DNA from: Kaistella chaponensis
GTDB taxonomy: Bacteria > Bacteroidota > Bacteroidia > Flavobacteriales > Weeksellaceae
NCBI RefSeq assembly: GCF_900156725.1
Contig: NZ_FTOI01000003.1
Span: forward strand, 62,001-126,000
Reading direction: 5' to 3'
DNA length: 64,000 nucleotides
This document shows positions 34,667 through 44,301 of this stretch, piece by piece; position 1 is the stretch's first letter; each line of letters begins with the position of its first letter. A model generated the notes under the pieces. It was not told the DNA's origin. It ran no database searches and saw nothing but the letters and a program-made list of their open reading frames with translations. The translations under genes and the position numbers were made by a program.

Positions 34667-35278
34667 ATGATACCAAATTTTAAAGCACATCCTTGGCACG
34701 GAATTTCCGTTGGTAGCGAGGCACCAGATATTGTAAATGTATTTGTAGAAATTGTTCCAAGTGATACCATAAAATATGAAGTAGACAAAGAAAGTGGCTA
34801 CTTAAAGGTCGATCGACCTCAACAATTTTCAAACATCATTCCTGCATTATATGGTTTTATTCCAAGAACCTATTGTCATGACGAAGTTTTAAAACTTGCA
34901 ATCGAAAGCGGCGCAACAGATGTAAACACAGGTGATTTAGATCCACTTGATATTTGTGTTTTGAGTTCTCATAACATTCACGCAGGTGGTTTGTTGTTGG
35001 AAGCAATCCCAATCGGCGGTTTCAAAATGATTGATAAAGGTGAAGCTGATGATAAAATTGTGGCAGTAATGAAAGGTGACCATGCATTCGGTCATTTCCG
35101 TGATATCAAAGATTTACCACAAGCGGAAGTAAAAAGATTGATGCATTATTTCTTAACCTATAAGAATCTACCGGATGAACCTGCAAAATGTAGAATCCAG
35201 GAAGTTTACGGAGCAGAACATGCCAAAAAAGTAATCCAAGCTTCGGAACAAGACTACGCCAATAAATTTGGCGGCTAG
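34667..35278 (+). CDS. ppa: inorganic pyrophosphatase, family I
   Basis: A 203-residue soluble pyrophosphatase. It shows the family I metal-binding signature DLDPLD (Asp90, Asp92, Asp95), EIVPSDTIKYEVDKESGYLKVDR with substrate-binding Lys and Glu, YGFIPRTYC, and MIDKGEADDKIVAV. It hydrolyses pyrophosphate to phosphate in the cytoplasm, which pulls biosynthetic reactions forward. A membrane pyrophosphatase follows after a terminator, so two PPi-consuming enzymes are neighbours. Confidence 0.95.
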   Translation: MIPNFKAHPWHGISVGSEAPDIVNVFVEIVPSDTIKYEVDKESGYLKVDRPQQFSNIIPALYGFIPRTYCHDEVLKLAIESGATDVNTGDLDPLDICVLSSHNIHAGGLLLEAIPIGGFKMIDKGEADDKIVAVMKGDHAFGHFRDIKDLPQAEVKRLMHYFLTYKNLPDEPAKCRIQEVYGAEHAKKVIQASEQDYANKFGG

Positions 35279-35298
35279 TTAAAAAAATAAATAGGTAC

Positions 35299-35330
35299 AA
35301 AAAGACAGATTTTCGAATCTGTCTTTTTTT
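35299..35330 (+). terminator. rho-independent terminator
   Basis: AAAAAGACAGATT, TTCG, AATCTGTCTTTTTTT, after ppa. Confidence 0.9.
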
Positions 35331-35421
35331 GTTTTTAGAAAGAAAAAAATCCGCATTTTAAAATAAAAATTGTATTTTCGAGAATCAGTTTAACAAATAA
35401 TTAACATTTAAATTATAATCT

Positions 35422-38160
35422 ATGGATTTATTTTATTTAGTACCAATATTTGGTATTATTGCCTTAATCTACACTTTTATTCAGAGTTCCTGGGTAACCA
35501 AACAAAATGCGGGCAGTACTCGAATGCAGGAAATTGCGGGTTACATTGCGGATGGTGCAATGGCTTTTTTGAAAGCAGAGTACAAAGTGATGGGTTATTT
35601 CGTAATTATTGTGGCCGTTTTACTTGGTTTAATGGGCGCTTCAAGTTCAAATTCTCACTGGAGTTTGGGAATTTCATTTATTTTGGGTGCCATACTTTCT
35701 GCTTCGGCTGGATTTATTGGGATGAAAATTGCCACCAAATCAAATGTTAGAACCGCTGAAGCGGCAAAAACTTCTCTAGCAAAAGCCTTGAAGGTTTCTT
35801 TCACAGGAGGTTCTGTAATGGGAATGGGTGTTGCTGGGTTAGCTGTTTTAGGTTTAGGAGCTTTGTATTTGGTGATTAAGCAAATTTTCGCTCCAGACGC
35901 CATTGCCAATTCTCACGAAATGGAAAGAGCAATTGAAATTCTGACCGGCTTTTCATTAGGAGCAGAATCGATCGCACTTTTCGCCAGAGTAGGTGGTGGT
36001 ATTTATACCAAAGCAGCCGATGTAGGTGCTGATTTGGTTGGAAAAGTAGAAGCAGGAATACCGGAAGATGATCCAAGAAATCCTGCGACAATTGCCGACA
36101 ATGTAGGTGATAATGTAGGTGATGTTGCCGGAATGGGTGCCGATTTATTCGGTTCTTATGTAGCGACTGTTTTAGCGACCATGGTTTTGGGTAACGAAAC
36201 GATTTCAAAAGATCTCTTTGGAGGCTTTGCGCCAATTCTTTTACCAATGTTGATTGCGGGTACAGGAATTATTTATTCGATCATCGGAACCCTATTCGTG
36301 AAAGTTGCAGAAACTGTTGAATTAGATACAGCACCTGTTCAGAACGCTTTAAATTTAGGAAACTGGGGAAGTATTGTTCTTACCGCCATTTCTTCTTATT
36401 TCCTTGTGAATTATTTAATGCCTGAAACAATGACTTTAAGAGGTCACGAGTTCACCAAGATGGGAGTTTTCGGCGCGATTATCGTGGGTTTAGTGGTAGG
36501 AACTTTAATGAGTATCATTACCGAATATTATACTGCAATGGGAAAAGGTCCGGTTAAAAGTATTGTAAAACAATCTTCAACAGGTCACGCAACCAATATT
36601 ATCGGTGGACTTTCTGTTGGGATGGAATCTACCTTTTTACCAATCTTGGTTTTAGCAGGCGGAATCTACGGATCTTACCTGTGTGCAGGACTTTATGGTG
36701 TAGCAATTGCTGCAGCCGGAATGATGGCTACAACAGCAATGCAATTAGCAATCGATGCTTTCGGACCGATCGCAGATAATGCAGGTGGAATTGCTGAAAT
36801 GAGTGAATTGCCAAAAGAAGTTCGCGAGAAAACAGATATTTTAGATGCGGTTGGAAATACCACTGCAGCTACCGGAAAAGGTTTCGCAATCGCTTCTGCA
36901 GCTTTAACTGCTTTAGCTTTATTTGCCGCTTTTGTGGGAATTGCAGGAATTGATGGAATTGATATTTATCGTGCCGATGTTTTGGCAGGTTTATTTGTTG
37001 GCGGAATGATTCCATTTATTTTCTCCTCTTTAGCAATTAAAGCAGTAGGAACTGCGGCGATGGCAATGGTAGAAGAAGTTCGTCGTCAATTCCGTGAAAT
37101 CCCGGGAATTTTGGAAGGAACCGCAAAACCTGAATACGAAAAATGTGTAGCGATTTCTACGGATGCTTCCATCAAAAAAATGATGCTTCCTGGTGCGATT
37201 GCTCTTGTTTCTCCTTTATTAATGGGCTTTATTTTCGGTCCGGAAGTTTTGGGTGGATTTTTAGCTGGAGCGACCGTTTCTGGAGTTTTGATGGGAATGT
37301 TCCAAAATAATGCAGGTGGAGCTTGGGATAATGCAAAAAAATCTTTCGAGCAAGGTGTAGATATCAACGGGAAAATGTATTACAAAGGTTCTGAACCTCA
37401 CAAAGCTTCTGTTACCGGAGATACAGTAGGTGATCCATTCAAAGATACTTCAGGACCATCGATGAATATTTTGATTAAATTAATGTCGATCGTTTCCTTG
37501 GTTATCGCACCAACTTTAGCTGTTCTGCATAAAGATAAAATTCAGGAAAACAGAAAAGAAAAATTAGAAAATCTTAACCGATTAGCAGGAATTACAGCAG
37601 CAACAGCTACTGTTCACGGTGTAAATGAAGCAGCTCCAATTGCAGTGCAACCCGCAAATGGAAAATTGAATGCAGATGGAGATTATGTGTATGATACAGG
37701 AAATATTCAAGAAATAAAATTATCCAACAAAACCCTTTCAATAGGAGAGAACAGCAGTTTATATGCTTTGTACAACGGCGTAAAATTAGAAGATCAAGCG
37801 GTATTGAGTAAAGATAAATGGTACACGATTGAAAATTTATTTTTTCAAAGTGGAAGCAGCAATTTGAAACCAGAATCTGAAGTTCAATTGAATAATTTGG
37901 CAGAAATCCTGAATGCTTATCCAACTTTGAAAGTGAAATTAGGAGGTTACACCGATAACACAGGAAATGAAGATACCAATTTGAAACTTTCTAGTCTTCG
38001 GGCCAAAACGGCAAAACTGAAATTACTCGAGATGGGAATTTCTGGAGATCGCGTAGAAGCAGAAGGATACGGCTCACAATTCCCGGTTTGCGAGAATAAT
38101 GATACCGATGAATGCAAAGCAAAAAATAGAAGAATTGACGTAAGAGTTTTAAGTTTCTAA
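35422..38160 (+). CDS. hppA: membrane pyrophosphatase fused to a C-terminal OmpA domain
   Basis: A 912-residue fusion. Residues 1 to about 702 are a complete ion-translocating membrane pyrophosphatase with about 16 helices and the signature [20 protein letters not shown]; DxxxD motifs are present. [10 protein letters not shown] has Ala and Gly at the positions that mark the K+-dependent class. Na+ versus H+ pumping cannot be settled by eye. Residues about 703-799 are a linker, and about 800-912 an OmpA-like peptidoglycan-binding domain: [32 protein letters not shown] and NRRIDVRV. The C-terminus of these pumps faces the periplasm, so the OmpA domain could tie the pump to the cell wall. No stop or frameshift separates the parts. 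Confidence 0.94.
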   Translation: MDLFYLVPIFGIIALIYTFIQSSWVTKQNAGSTRMQEIAGYIADGAMAFLKAEYKVMGYFVIIVAVLLGLMGASSSNSHWSLGISFILGAILSASAGFIGMKIATKSNVRTAEAAKTSLAKALKVSFTGGSVMGMGVAGLAVLGLGALYLVIKQIFAPDAIANSHEMERAIEILTGFSLGAESIALFARVGGGIYTKAADVGADLVGKVEAGIPEDDPRNPATIADNVGDNVGDVAGMGADLFGSYVATVLATMVLGNETISKDLFGGFAPILLPMLIAGTGIIYSIIGTLFVKVAETVELDTAPVQNALNLGNWGSIVLTAISSYFLVNYLMPETMTLRGHEFTKMGVFGAIIVGLVVGTLMSIITEYYTAMGKGPVKSIVKQSSTGHATNIIGGLSVGMESTFLPILVLAGGIYGSYLCAGLYGVAIAAAGMMATTAMQLAIDAFGPIADNAGGIAEMSELPKEVREKTDILDAVGNTTAATGKGFAIASAALTALALFAAFVGIAGIDGIDIYRADVLAGLFVGGMIPFIFSSLAIKAVGTAAMAMVEEVRRQFREIPGILEGTAKPEYEKCVAISTDASIKKMMLPGAIALVSPLLMGFIFGPEVLGGFLAGATVSGVLMGMFQNNAGGAWDNAKKSFEQGVDINGKMYYKGSEPHKASVTGDTVGDPFKDTSGPSMNILIKLMSIVSLVIAPTLAVLHKDKIQENRKEKLENLNRLAGITAATATVHGVNEAAPIAVQPANGKLNADGDYVYDTGNIQEIKLSNKTLSIGENSSLYALYNGVKLEDQAVLSKDKWYTIENLFFQSGSSNLKPESEVQLNNLAEILNAYPTLKVKLGGYTDNTGNEDTNLKLSSLRAKTAKLKLLEMGISGDRVEAEGYGSQFPVCENNDTDECKAKNRRIDVRVLSF

Positions 38161-38179
38161 ACTCCTGATCAATCATTAT

Positions 38180-38209
38180 AAATCCCAACTGAAAAGTTGG
38201 GATTTTTTT
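38180..38209 (+). terminator. rho-independent terminator
   Basis: AAATCCCAACT, GAA, AAGTTGGGATT and a T-run, 19 bases after hppA. Confidence 0.9.
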
Positions 38210-38293
38210 ATGACAATACTTTAAGAGGGTCCTTTGAAATACTCTTATTTTGCTCCTTTTTTTAGGTTGATTTCCTTTTTGAAAAAGTTTTTA

Positions 38294-39859
38294 CTATAAT
38301 TTCTTTGCTTCATAATCGCTTTCATTTCCTAAGCGATCTACTGATTTTATTGCAACAGTATTTAGTTTTTTACCATTTTTAATGAAAGGTAAATTTCTGG
38401 AGGTCAAATTCTTTTCCAAGATTTCAGTTTCCCATGTATCATTGTACTTTGTATACAAAATCCACTGGAAAACACTTTGGCTATCATTCGAATTCCATTT
38501 CACATTTAATGCATTTTTGCCATTATCAACTGATAAAATGGGTTTTTCAAGAGGCGCTTTTTTGATCCATGGCGTTTTTGGGACCAATGCTTTTGTTGGG
38601 TAAGCATTTTTCACGGCATTGTACATTGCCGCGTTTTTAGACAACCCATCGACACTGTAATGAACCGTTCCGGCGGAGTTTTTTAGAATATTTCGGGTAG
38701 CATTTATTTGATTTACAATTTCTGTGGGCCGATCCGAAACATCGCGCAATCCAACAGTATTTAATCCAGGATAAAGATGTCGCTTTTTCGTATTTTCACT
38801 TTCCCACCATTTAAGTAAAGAAGTGAAACTTTGAGGCCCATCATTTTTCCAGTAGAGTTGGGGCGAAAAATAATCTAACCAACCTTGATTCAGCCATAAT
38901 TTTGCATCAGCAAACAACTCATCATATTGCGACGATCCTTTGATCCCTTCCGGATATCCTGGTTTCCAAATCCCGAAAGGGCTGATTCCAAACTGAACAT
39001 CGCTTTTCTCGGCTTTAATTTCGTCATGAATTCTTTTGATGAATTTATTGACATTGGCTCGTCGCCAATCTGCGCGAGATAAATTTCCACCCGCATTTTG
39101 GTAAGCACTCCAGGTTCTGTTATCCGGAAAATCCTTTCCACCATTGTATTCTTTGTAAGGATAAAAATAATCGTCAATGTGAATCGCATCAATATCATAT
39201 CTTTTCACCAAATCTTTGATGACTTTGGAAACGTGATTTTGCGTTTTTTCGTCTGAAGGATCCATCCAATACATTCCATTTTTCAACTTAATGATCTGTT
39301 CCGGCATTTTTTTCACGATAGATTCGCTGGTGATCGGACCTCCTGTGGTGTGTTGAGCGCGATAAGGATTCAGCCAAACGTGCAGTTCCATCCCACGTTT
39401 GTGCGCTTCGGCGATCCAGAACTCTAAAGGATCATAAAATGGAGCAGGAGCTTTACCGATTTCTCCTGTAAGGAAATAAGACCAAGGCTCCAAACTGCTT
39501 TTGTACAATGCATCGGACGATGGTCTTGCCTGAAAAATCACTGCATTAAAATTTGCATCTTTCAGTAAATCTAAAATCTTGAGGGCTTCGTCTTTTTGCT
39601 GCTGCGTAGAAAGCGTATTTTTTGAGGGCCAATTGATATTCGCCACGGTTGCAATCCAGGCTGCACGAAATTCGCGGTTGACTTCGGGAAGATTGAGTTT
39701 TACATTTTCACTTTTAGGTGGAGTAACCACCGGAACGGTAGGTTTTGTAGAGATTACGGGTTTTTTACCACCGGTATGAGAAGATTTTTGAGAGGTGCAG
39801 GAATTAATGAAAATTGCTGTCGCGATGAAGAAGGGATATTTAAGTTTAAGAATATTCAT
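38294..39859 (-). CDS. GHL10 (DUF187) glycoside hydrolase lipoprotein
   Basis: A 521-residue lipoprotein (INSC lipobox, Cys21), with a Pro/Lys-rich linker then a TIM-barrel of the GHL10/YngK/DigH family: REFRAAWIATVANINWPS, FNAVIFQARPSSDALY, HVWLNPYRA, IDAIHIDDYFYPY, FGISPFGIWKPG and WLDYFSPQLYW. The acidic residues in HIDDYF are likely catalytic. A fibronectin-like domain (about 435-515) closes the protein. E. coli DigH of this family cuts denuded peptidoglycan glycans, so a cell wall role is the best guess. Confidence 0.88.
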   Translation of the reverse strand: MNILKLKYPFFIATAIFINSCTSQKSSHTGGKKPVISTKPTVPVVTPPKSENVKLNLPEVNREFRAAWIATVANINWPSKNTLSTQQQKDEALKILDLLKDANFNAVIFQARPSSDALYKSSLEPWSYFLTGEIGKAPAPFYDPLEFWIAEAHKRGMELHVWLNPYRAQHTTGGPITSESIVKKMPEQIIKLKNGMYWMDPSDEKTQNHVSKVIKDLVKRYDIDAIHIDDYFYPYKEYNGGKDFPDNRTWSAYQNAGGNLSRADWRRANVNKFIKRIHDEIKAEKSDVQFGISPFGIWKPGYPEGIKGSSQYDELFADAKLWLNQGWLDYFSPQLYWKNDGPQSFTSLLKWWESENTKKRHLYPGLNTVGLRDVSDRPTEIVNQINATRNILKNSAGTVHYSVDGLSKNAAMYNAVKNAYPTKALVPKTPWIKKAPLEKPILSVDNGKNALNVKWNSNDSQSVFQWILYTKYNDTWETEILEKNLTSRNLPFIKNGKKLNTVAIKSVDRLGNESDYEAKKL

Positions 39860-40012
39860 GCTGACAAAAATACTATTAATATGATTAGAAAAAAATGGAC
39901 TTTACCACTTTAAAAATAAAAAAAAAGGTGTTTTCACCCTGCACATTTGTTCAATTTCATTAAATATTAAACCTAAAAAGATGTAATTTTATTATAATAA
40001 AAACACAACATC

Positions 40013-40507
40013 ATGTTAATTAACAATCTAAACAACAGCCACCTCACCGAGGAAGAAAAAACTGAAATCAGAAATGCATTGATCGTTTTAGAGAATGCAA
40101 TCCGGAAAATTACCGTCAACTTAACTGCCGAAGAACGGAAGATTTATGGAAGAGTAAATGAAAAAAACAAATTATTAATTAATAAAGTTTGGGATTTTAG
40201 AAGGTATGAAGAAAATCTCTCTAATCCAGATATCGATTGGGAAGAGTTTCAAAAGGATTATGACAGACGGGTTTTTCTGGAGGGTATCATTGATCGGATT
40301 ATGTCCATGTACATTACCTGTAAAAATGCAAAAACGCTTCACGATTATGATAGCTACAAAAACGCGTTGAAAGATTATTCTTACACGAGATATAAAGCAT
40401 CATCAAATACCTCCGGTTTTGAAGTAAAAAGAGCAGAATTGAAACAGTTTTTTGTAAAAAAAAATATGGGAAATAAAGCAATTAATAATAGTGACAGCGA
40501 AAGTTAA
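40013..40507 (+). CDS. hypothetical helical protein
   Basis: A 164-residue soluble helical protein with no signal peptide. It reads HLTEEEKTEIRNALIVLENAI...NLTAEERKIYGRVNEKNKLLINKV, then DWEEFQKDYDRRVFLEGIIDRI and LHDYDSYKNALKDYSYTRYK. I recall near relatives as conserved hypothetical proteins of Chryseobacterium-like genomes but know no function. It has its own terminator. Confidence 0.8.
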   Translation: MLINNLNNSHLTEEEKTEIRNALIVLENAIRKITVNLTAEERKIYGRVNEKNKLLINKVWDFRRYEENLSNPDIDWEEFQKDYDRRVFLEGIIDRIMSMYITCKNAKTLHDYDSYKNALKDYSYTRYKASSNTSGFEVKRAELKQFFVKKNMGNKAINNSDSES

Positions 40508-40531
40508 TCTATTTTTTAATAATCAACATCG

Positions 40532-40563
40532 AAAACCTTTTATCAATGATAGAGGGTTTTTTT
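40532..40563 (+). terminator. rho-independent terminator
   Basis: AAAACC-TTTTATC, short loop, GATAGAGGGTTT and a T-run, after the hypothetical gene. Confidence 0.7.
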
Positions 40564-40595
40564 GTTGAAGACTAATTACCAATTAATGAGCAAAG

Positions 40596-40952
40596 CTGAT
40601 TGAAATGGAAACTATTTTGAATTAAATTAAAATGAATAAGAATTAAATTGACAATCTACTGTATTAAATCAAAGGTTATGACCATTAACTTAGAGGTCAA
40701 AAGCATTAGATTGATAGTCGAGATTATTAAATCAAACATTACTACCATTAAATTGATAGTCAAAAGCACTGAATTGATACTTGAAAGCATTGAATTGATA
40801 GTCGAAACCATTAAATCAAAAATTTTGAGCTTTAATTATAAAGTTAAATTTATTAAATTAAAGGTGGTGAGCTATAAAGTAAAGATTGTAAGCATTAGTA
40901 TAAATGTAAAGACCATTGATTTTGCACTCAAAAATTTAAGGCTAATAATTTC
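40596..40952 (+). repeat. degenerate 21-bp tandem repeat
   Basis: About 17 diverged copies of a 21-base unit run in register, with unit starts at 40596, 40617, 40638 and on to 40932. The clearest copies are at 40701, 40743, 40764, 40785 and 40806; the core form is AGCATTGAATTGATAGTCG with AAGCATT, ACCATTAAAT and TATTAAATCAAA variants. The period is exactly seven codons, so one reading frame repeats through all copies. There are no spacers, so it is not a CRISPR array. Confidence 0.8.
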
Positions 40953-41034
40953 ATCCATTACCAATAAAAAAAAGTTCCAAAAATTAATTTGGAACTCTTA
41001 TCTGCAATTGACCGAAGTCAAAATTCTTATTTAA
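40678..41034 (+). CDS. possible heptad-repeat protein encoded by the 21-bp repeat
   Basis: An open frame of 118 codons from the ATG at 40678; a TTG at 40648 would extend it by ten. It is made of seven-residue units such as KSIRLIV, TTIKLIV, KSTELIL, ESIELIV, ETIKSKI and VSISINV. Ile/Val/Leu recur with 3-4 spacing like an Ile-Val zipper. The other two forward frames have stops in almost every unit, while this one stays open through all diverged copies. Against it: no clear promoter, extreme composition, and the 3' end runs through the typA terminator. It may be real or only a repeat by-product. Confidence 0.35.
   Translation: MTINLEVKSIRLIVEIIKSNITTIKLIVKSTELILESIELIVETIKSKILSFNYKVKFIKLKVVSYKVKIVSISINVKTIDFALKNLRLIISSITNKKKFQKLIWNSYLQLTEVKILI
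40964..40996 (-). terminator. terminator of typA
   Basis: On the minus strand AGTTCCAAA, 6-base loop, TTTGGAACT and a run of eight T, about 40 bases after the typA stop. It lies inside the 3' part of the heptad frame on the other strand. Confidence 0.8.
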
Positions 41035-41036
41035 GA

Positions 41037-42842
41037 TTACCCTTTCGCGCCTCTTTCAATACGTTTTCTTTCGTTTTCTGAAAGAATTTTTTTACGCATT
41101 CTGATGAAGTTTGGAGTAACCTCAATTGCTTCATCACCTTGGATGTATTCCATGCACTCTTCTAAAGAGAAAAGAATTTTCGGAGCAATACTTCCGTCTT
41201 TATCTTTTCCAGAAGCACGCATATTGTTCAGCTGTTTTGCTTCTACAATGTTTACTACCATATCTCCAGGTTTGTTTTGTTCCCCGATGATCATTCCTTC
41301 GTAAATTTCTTCACCCGGATCAACGAAAAACTTACCTCTATCCTGTAATTTCGCGATGGAATATTCAGTAGCAGGACCTTGAGTTTTACTGATTAGAACA
41401 CCAACCAAACGTCCTGGAATAGACCCTTTGTAAGGTTTGTAATCTACAAAACGGTGCGCCATAATTGCTTCACCTGCCGTTGCAGTCAACATTTGAGAAC
41501 GCAATCCGATCAAACCTCTAGAAGGAATTTCGAATTCCATGTGCTGCATTTCACCTTTGGTTTCCATGATATGGAGATCACCTTTTCTTTGCGTAGCAAG
41601 ATCGATTACTTTAGAAGCAAATTCTTCTGGTACATCAACTACCATTGATTCATAAGGCTCACATTTTACGCCATCGATTTCTCTCAGAATAACCTGTGGT
41701 TGCCCGATCGTCATCTCATAACCTTCACGTCTCATTGTTTCAATCAAAACAGAAAGGTGAAGAATACCTCTACCGAATACCAAGAAAGTATTGGCATCTT
41801 CAGTTGGTTCAACTCTTAATGCTAAATTTTTCTCAAGCTCTTTGGTTAACCTTTCTTTTAGGTGATTAGAAGTTACATATTTACCATCTTTTCCGAAGAA
41901 AGGAGAGTTGTTGATAGAGAACGTCATGTTCAAAGTAGGCTCATCAATCGCTGTTCTTGGCAATGGATCTGGATTTTCTAGATCTACGAATGAATCCCCA
42001 ATCTGGAATTTATCAAATCCTACGATCGCACAGATATCTCCTGCTTTTACTTCTGTAACTTTCTTTTTTCCAAGACCTTCAAAAACGTATAATTCTTTTA
42101 CTTTTCCTTTGATGATTTTGCCATCTTCCTGCGCCAAACCAATCCATTCTGATTCTTTTACAGAACCTTGCATGATTTTTCCGATCGCGATTCTTCCTAA
42201 GAAAGAAGAGAAATCCAAAGATACAATCTGCATTCTAAGTGGACCTTCTTTCGCTTCCGGAGCTGGAACGTGTTCCAAAATACCATCTAATAATGGGAAA
42301 ATATTATCTGTTTCTTCTAATGAGGTATTGAACCATCCTTGTTTAGACGAACCGTAGAACGTTGGGAAATCCAATTGCTCTTCTGTAGCATCTAAGTTGA
42401 AGAATAAATCGAAAACCTTGTCATGAACTTCATCCGGACGACAGTTTGGTTTATCAACTTTATTGATCACTACAACCGGTCTTAATCCTAATTCCAAAGC
42501 TTTTTGAAGTACGAAACGTGTTTGTGGCATCGGTCCTTCGAAAGCATCAACAAGAAGTAAAACACCATCTGCCATTTTCAAAACTCTTTCTACCTCACCA
42601 CCGAAATCGGCGTGACCAGGAGTATCAATTACATTAATTTTGGTGTCTTTATAAGTTACCGAAATGTTTTTCGATAAAATGGTAATTCCTCTCTCACGTT
42701 CCAAATCGTTATTATCCATAATAAGATCTCCAGATTCCTGGTTCTCCCGGAAAACACTGGTAGCGTGAATGATTTTATCAACCAAAGTTGTTTTACCGTG
42801 GTCAACGTGCGCAATGATTGCGATATTTCTAATGTTTTGCAT
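41037..42842 (-). CDS. typA: ribosome-associated GTPase TypA/BipA
   Basis: A 601-residue translational GTPase starting [19 protein letters not shown]; the in-frame Met seven codons upstream is rejected, as the family starts here. G1 (AHVDHGKT), the G2 region (RERGITI), G3 ([11 protein letters not shown]) and G4 (NKVDK) are intact, followed by EF-Tu domain 2, EF-G-like domains III and V and the TypA-specific C-terminal domain. It binds ribosomes and helps assembly and growth under stress or cold. Confidence 0.96.
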   Translation of the reverse strand: MQNIRNIAIIAHVDHGKTTLVDKIIHATSVFRENQESGDLIMDNNDLERERGITILSKNISVTYKDTKINVIDTPGHADFGGEVERVLKMADGVLLLVDAFEGPMPQTRFVLQKALELGLRPVVVINKVDKPNCRPDEVHDKVFDLFFNLDATEEQLDFPTFYGSSKQGWFNTSLEETDNIFPLLDGILEHVPAPEAKEGPLRMQIVSLDFSSFLGRIAIGKIMQGSVKESEWIGLAQEDGKIIKGKVKELYVFEGLGKKKVTEVKAGDICAIVGFDKFQIGDSFVDLENPDPLPRTAIDEPTLNMTFSINNSPFFGKDGKYVTSNHLKERLTKELEKNLALRVEPTEDANTFLVFGRGILHLSVLIETMRREGYEMTIGQPQVILREIDGVKCEPYESMVVDVPEEFASKVIDLATQRKGDLHIMETKGEMQHMEFEIPSRGLIGLRSQMLTATAGEAIMAHRFVDYKPYKGSIPGRLVGVLISKTQGPATEYSIAKLQDRGKFFVDPGEEIYEGMIIGEQNKPGDMVVNIVEAKQLNNMRASGKDKDGSIAPKILFSLEECMEYIQGDEAIEVTPNFIRMRKKILSENERKRIERGAKG

Positions 42843-42860
42843 AATCGTTTTTTGACGGTG

Positions 42861-42868
42861 CAAAAGTA
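42861..42868 (-). promoter_or_regulatory. -7 box of typA promoter
   Basis: TACTTTTG on the minus strand fits TAnnTTTG, 19 bases before the typA ATG. No clear -33 TTG. Confidence 0.45.
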
Positions 42869-42994
42869 AGCTTTTTTAGCGAAAAACGAACTTAAGTATT
42901 AGAATTTAATAAAATTTTATGCTAAAAATTACAGAAAGTTTAATATTGGAAGGACCTCAAATTAATATTAGGACCTGTTTTAAGAACTTTTCAC

Positions 42995-43019
42995 AAAAAA
43001 AAGCGACTTTTCAGCCGCT
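42995..43019 (-). terminator. terminator of the YdcH-like gene
   Basis: On the minus strand AGCGGCT, GAAA loop, AGTCGCT (one mismatch) and eight T. Confidence 0.75.
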
Positions 43020-43049
43020 CAAACAATCAAATTTTTATGAAATAATTTA

Positions 43050-43283
43050 TCACTCCTTTAAATAGGAATACAAATCATCTTTTAAATGAACTCTTTTTTT
43101 ACGTAAATCAGTTAAATGTTCGTCTGTTGTGTGGTTTTGTTCCCCATCTTCGTAATGCTGAATGAGTGCGTTTACTTCTTCATAATTCACATACATTTTT
43201 TTGAAGACTTCATCATTCAGTTTAAAATCATTGATTTTTTCTTCCAGTTCTGGGAATTCGTGGGTAAGGTTGTGATTTTCCAT
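43050..43283 (-). CDS. YdcH/DUF465 family small protein
   Basis: A 77-residue helical hairpin protein of the YdcH (DUF465) family. The pattern HEFPELEEKINDFKLNDEVFKKMYVNYEEVNALI...LTDLRKKRVHLKDDLYSYL matches the family's two-helix form. Its role is unknown. It stands alone, with its own terminator. Confidence 0.85.
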   Translation of the reverse strand: MENHNLTHEFPELEEKINDFKLNDEVFKKMYVNYEEVNALIQHYEDGEQNHTTDEHLTDLRKKRVHLKDDLYSYLKE

Positions 43284-43372
43284 GACGATAATTTTTTTGA
43301 ATTTTTAATAGAATAAAGTTAGGGAATAATTCAAACAAAAGAAATATGAAAATTGTCAGGGATTTTAACGCA

Positions 43373-44236
43373 TCATTTTAGAAGATCCAGTTCGAGGGGA
43401 TTATTATCTTTTGCATTATTTGCTTTTGCATTTTTTTCCTTGTTTTTAATCATTTCGACAGGCGAAATTTCAGTTCCATTTTGATCTCTAAATTGAAGAA
43501 TACCACCGTTTGCTAAGGCTTGTTTAATTGTTTTTGCAGGATCATTTCGCTCTTCCAAATACATTTTTTTGTATTGCTTTTGGTTGATTTCAATCTCTTT
43601 ATTTGGTTGACTAAATGGTGAAACTTTCTCCGTCGGACTTGTATATTTAGAAACACCCACCAATTCAAATTGATGTGTTTTCGCAGCGTCTTCCAATTTT
43701 ACGATTAAACCAGGCAATCCATAAAATTTATACGGTCCGTCTTGAAAAGGCAATTCGGTAGAAAACCACGCGATCCATTTTCTTCCGGCAAATTCAGTAG
43801 TTGCTTTTTGGGTATTGAATTCCCCGATTTTCTGTTTTTCTTTCAGGATGTTCCAAGCCAATTTTCGATCCTCGGCAACTTTATAAGCATCCATTCCCAT
43901 TCTGGTTTTGGTAGAAATTTTAAACTCAGGATAGCTTTTAAAGATGTTATATCTCATGCTTCCTTTCCGTTGAGACATTATTTTGGTGTCTACATTCATC
44001 GATCCTGTGGTTTGAATTTGTTTTTCAAAGTAGGCATTCATTGTAGAATCTGAAACATAAACATCGCGACTGTAAAAATTAGAACCTTCTTTTCCTATAT
44101 CAAGACTCATTAATTCCTTTGTGATTTCCGTTTTGTTTAAAGTGTCTTTTACGAATTGATATTCATAGCTGAATCGCTGGTTTTGAGCATTAAAAATACC
44201 AAAAGCGAATAAAAAAAGTACGGTAAAGTTTTTCAT
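43373..44236 (-). CDS. GLPGLI family exported protein
   Basis: A 287-residue protein with a signal peptide ending FNAQ and the family's namesake YGLPGLIVKLED near residue 187-198. The preceding RKWIAWFSTELPFQDGPYKF is also typical. GLPGLI proteins are exported Bacteroidota proteins without known function. It is next to the M56 gene, on the same strand; a terminator lies between them. Confidence 0.92.
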   Translation of the reverse strand: MKNFTVLFLFAFGIFNAQNQRFSYEYQFVKDTLNKTEITKELMSLDIGKEGSNFYSRDVYVSDSTMNAYFEKQIQTTGSMNVDTKIMSQRKGSMRYNIFKSYPEFKISTKTRMGMDAYKVAEDRKLAWNILKEKQKIGEFNTQKATTEFAGRKWIAWFSTELPFQDGPYKFYGLPGLIVKLEDAAKTHQFELVGVSKYTSPTEKVSPFSQPNKEIEINQKQYKKMYLEERNDPAKTIKQALANGGILQFRDQNGTEISPVEMIKNKEKNAKANNAKDNNPLELDLLK

Positions 44237-44254
44237 TGATTTTTTATTAAAGAT

Positions 44255-44286
44255 AAAAAAATGCCAAGATTTTTCAGCCTTGGCAA
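44255..44286 (-). terminator. terminator of the M56 gene
   Basis: On the minus strand TTGCCAAG, loop, CTTGGCA and a T-run, about 16 bases after the M56 stop and just upstream of the GLPGLI gene. Confidence 0.8.
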
Positions 44287-44301
44287 TTTTTATTTTGATT
44301 A

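Noticed and set aside
40596-40952. Possible CRISPR array
   Set aside because: The 21-base units are directly adjacent, diverged and without unique spacers, and there are no cas genes in the window.
42919-43065. Small open frame starting MLKITESLILEGPQIN on the plus strand
   Set aside because: It runs through the terminator of the YdcH-like gene and into that gene's 3' end on the other strand; no supporting signal.
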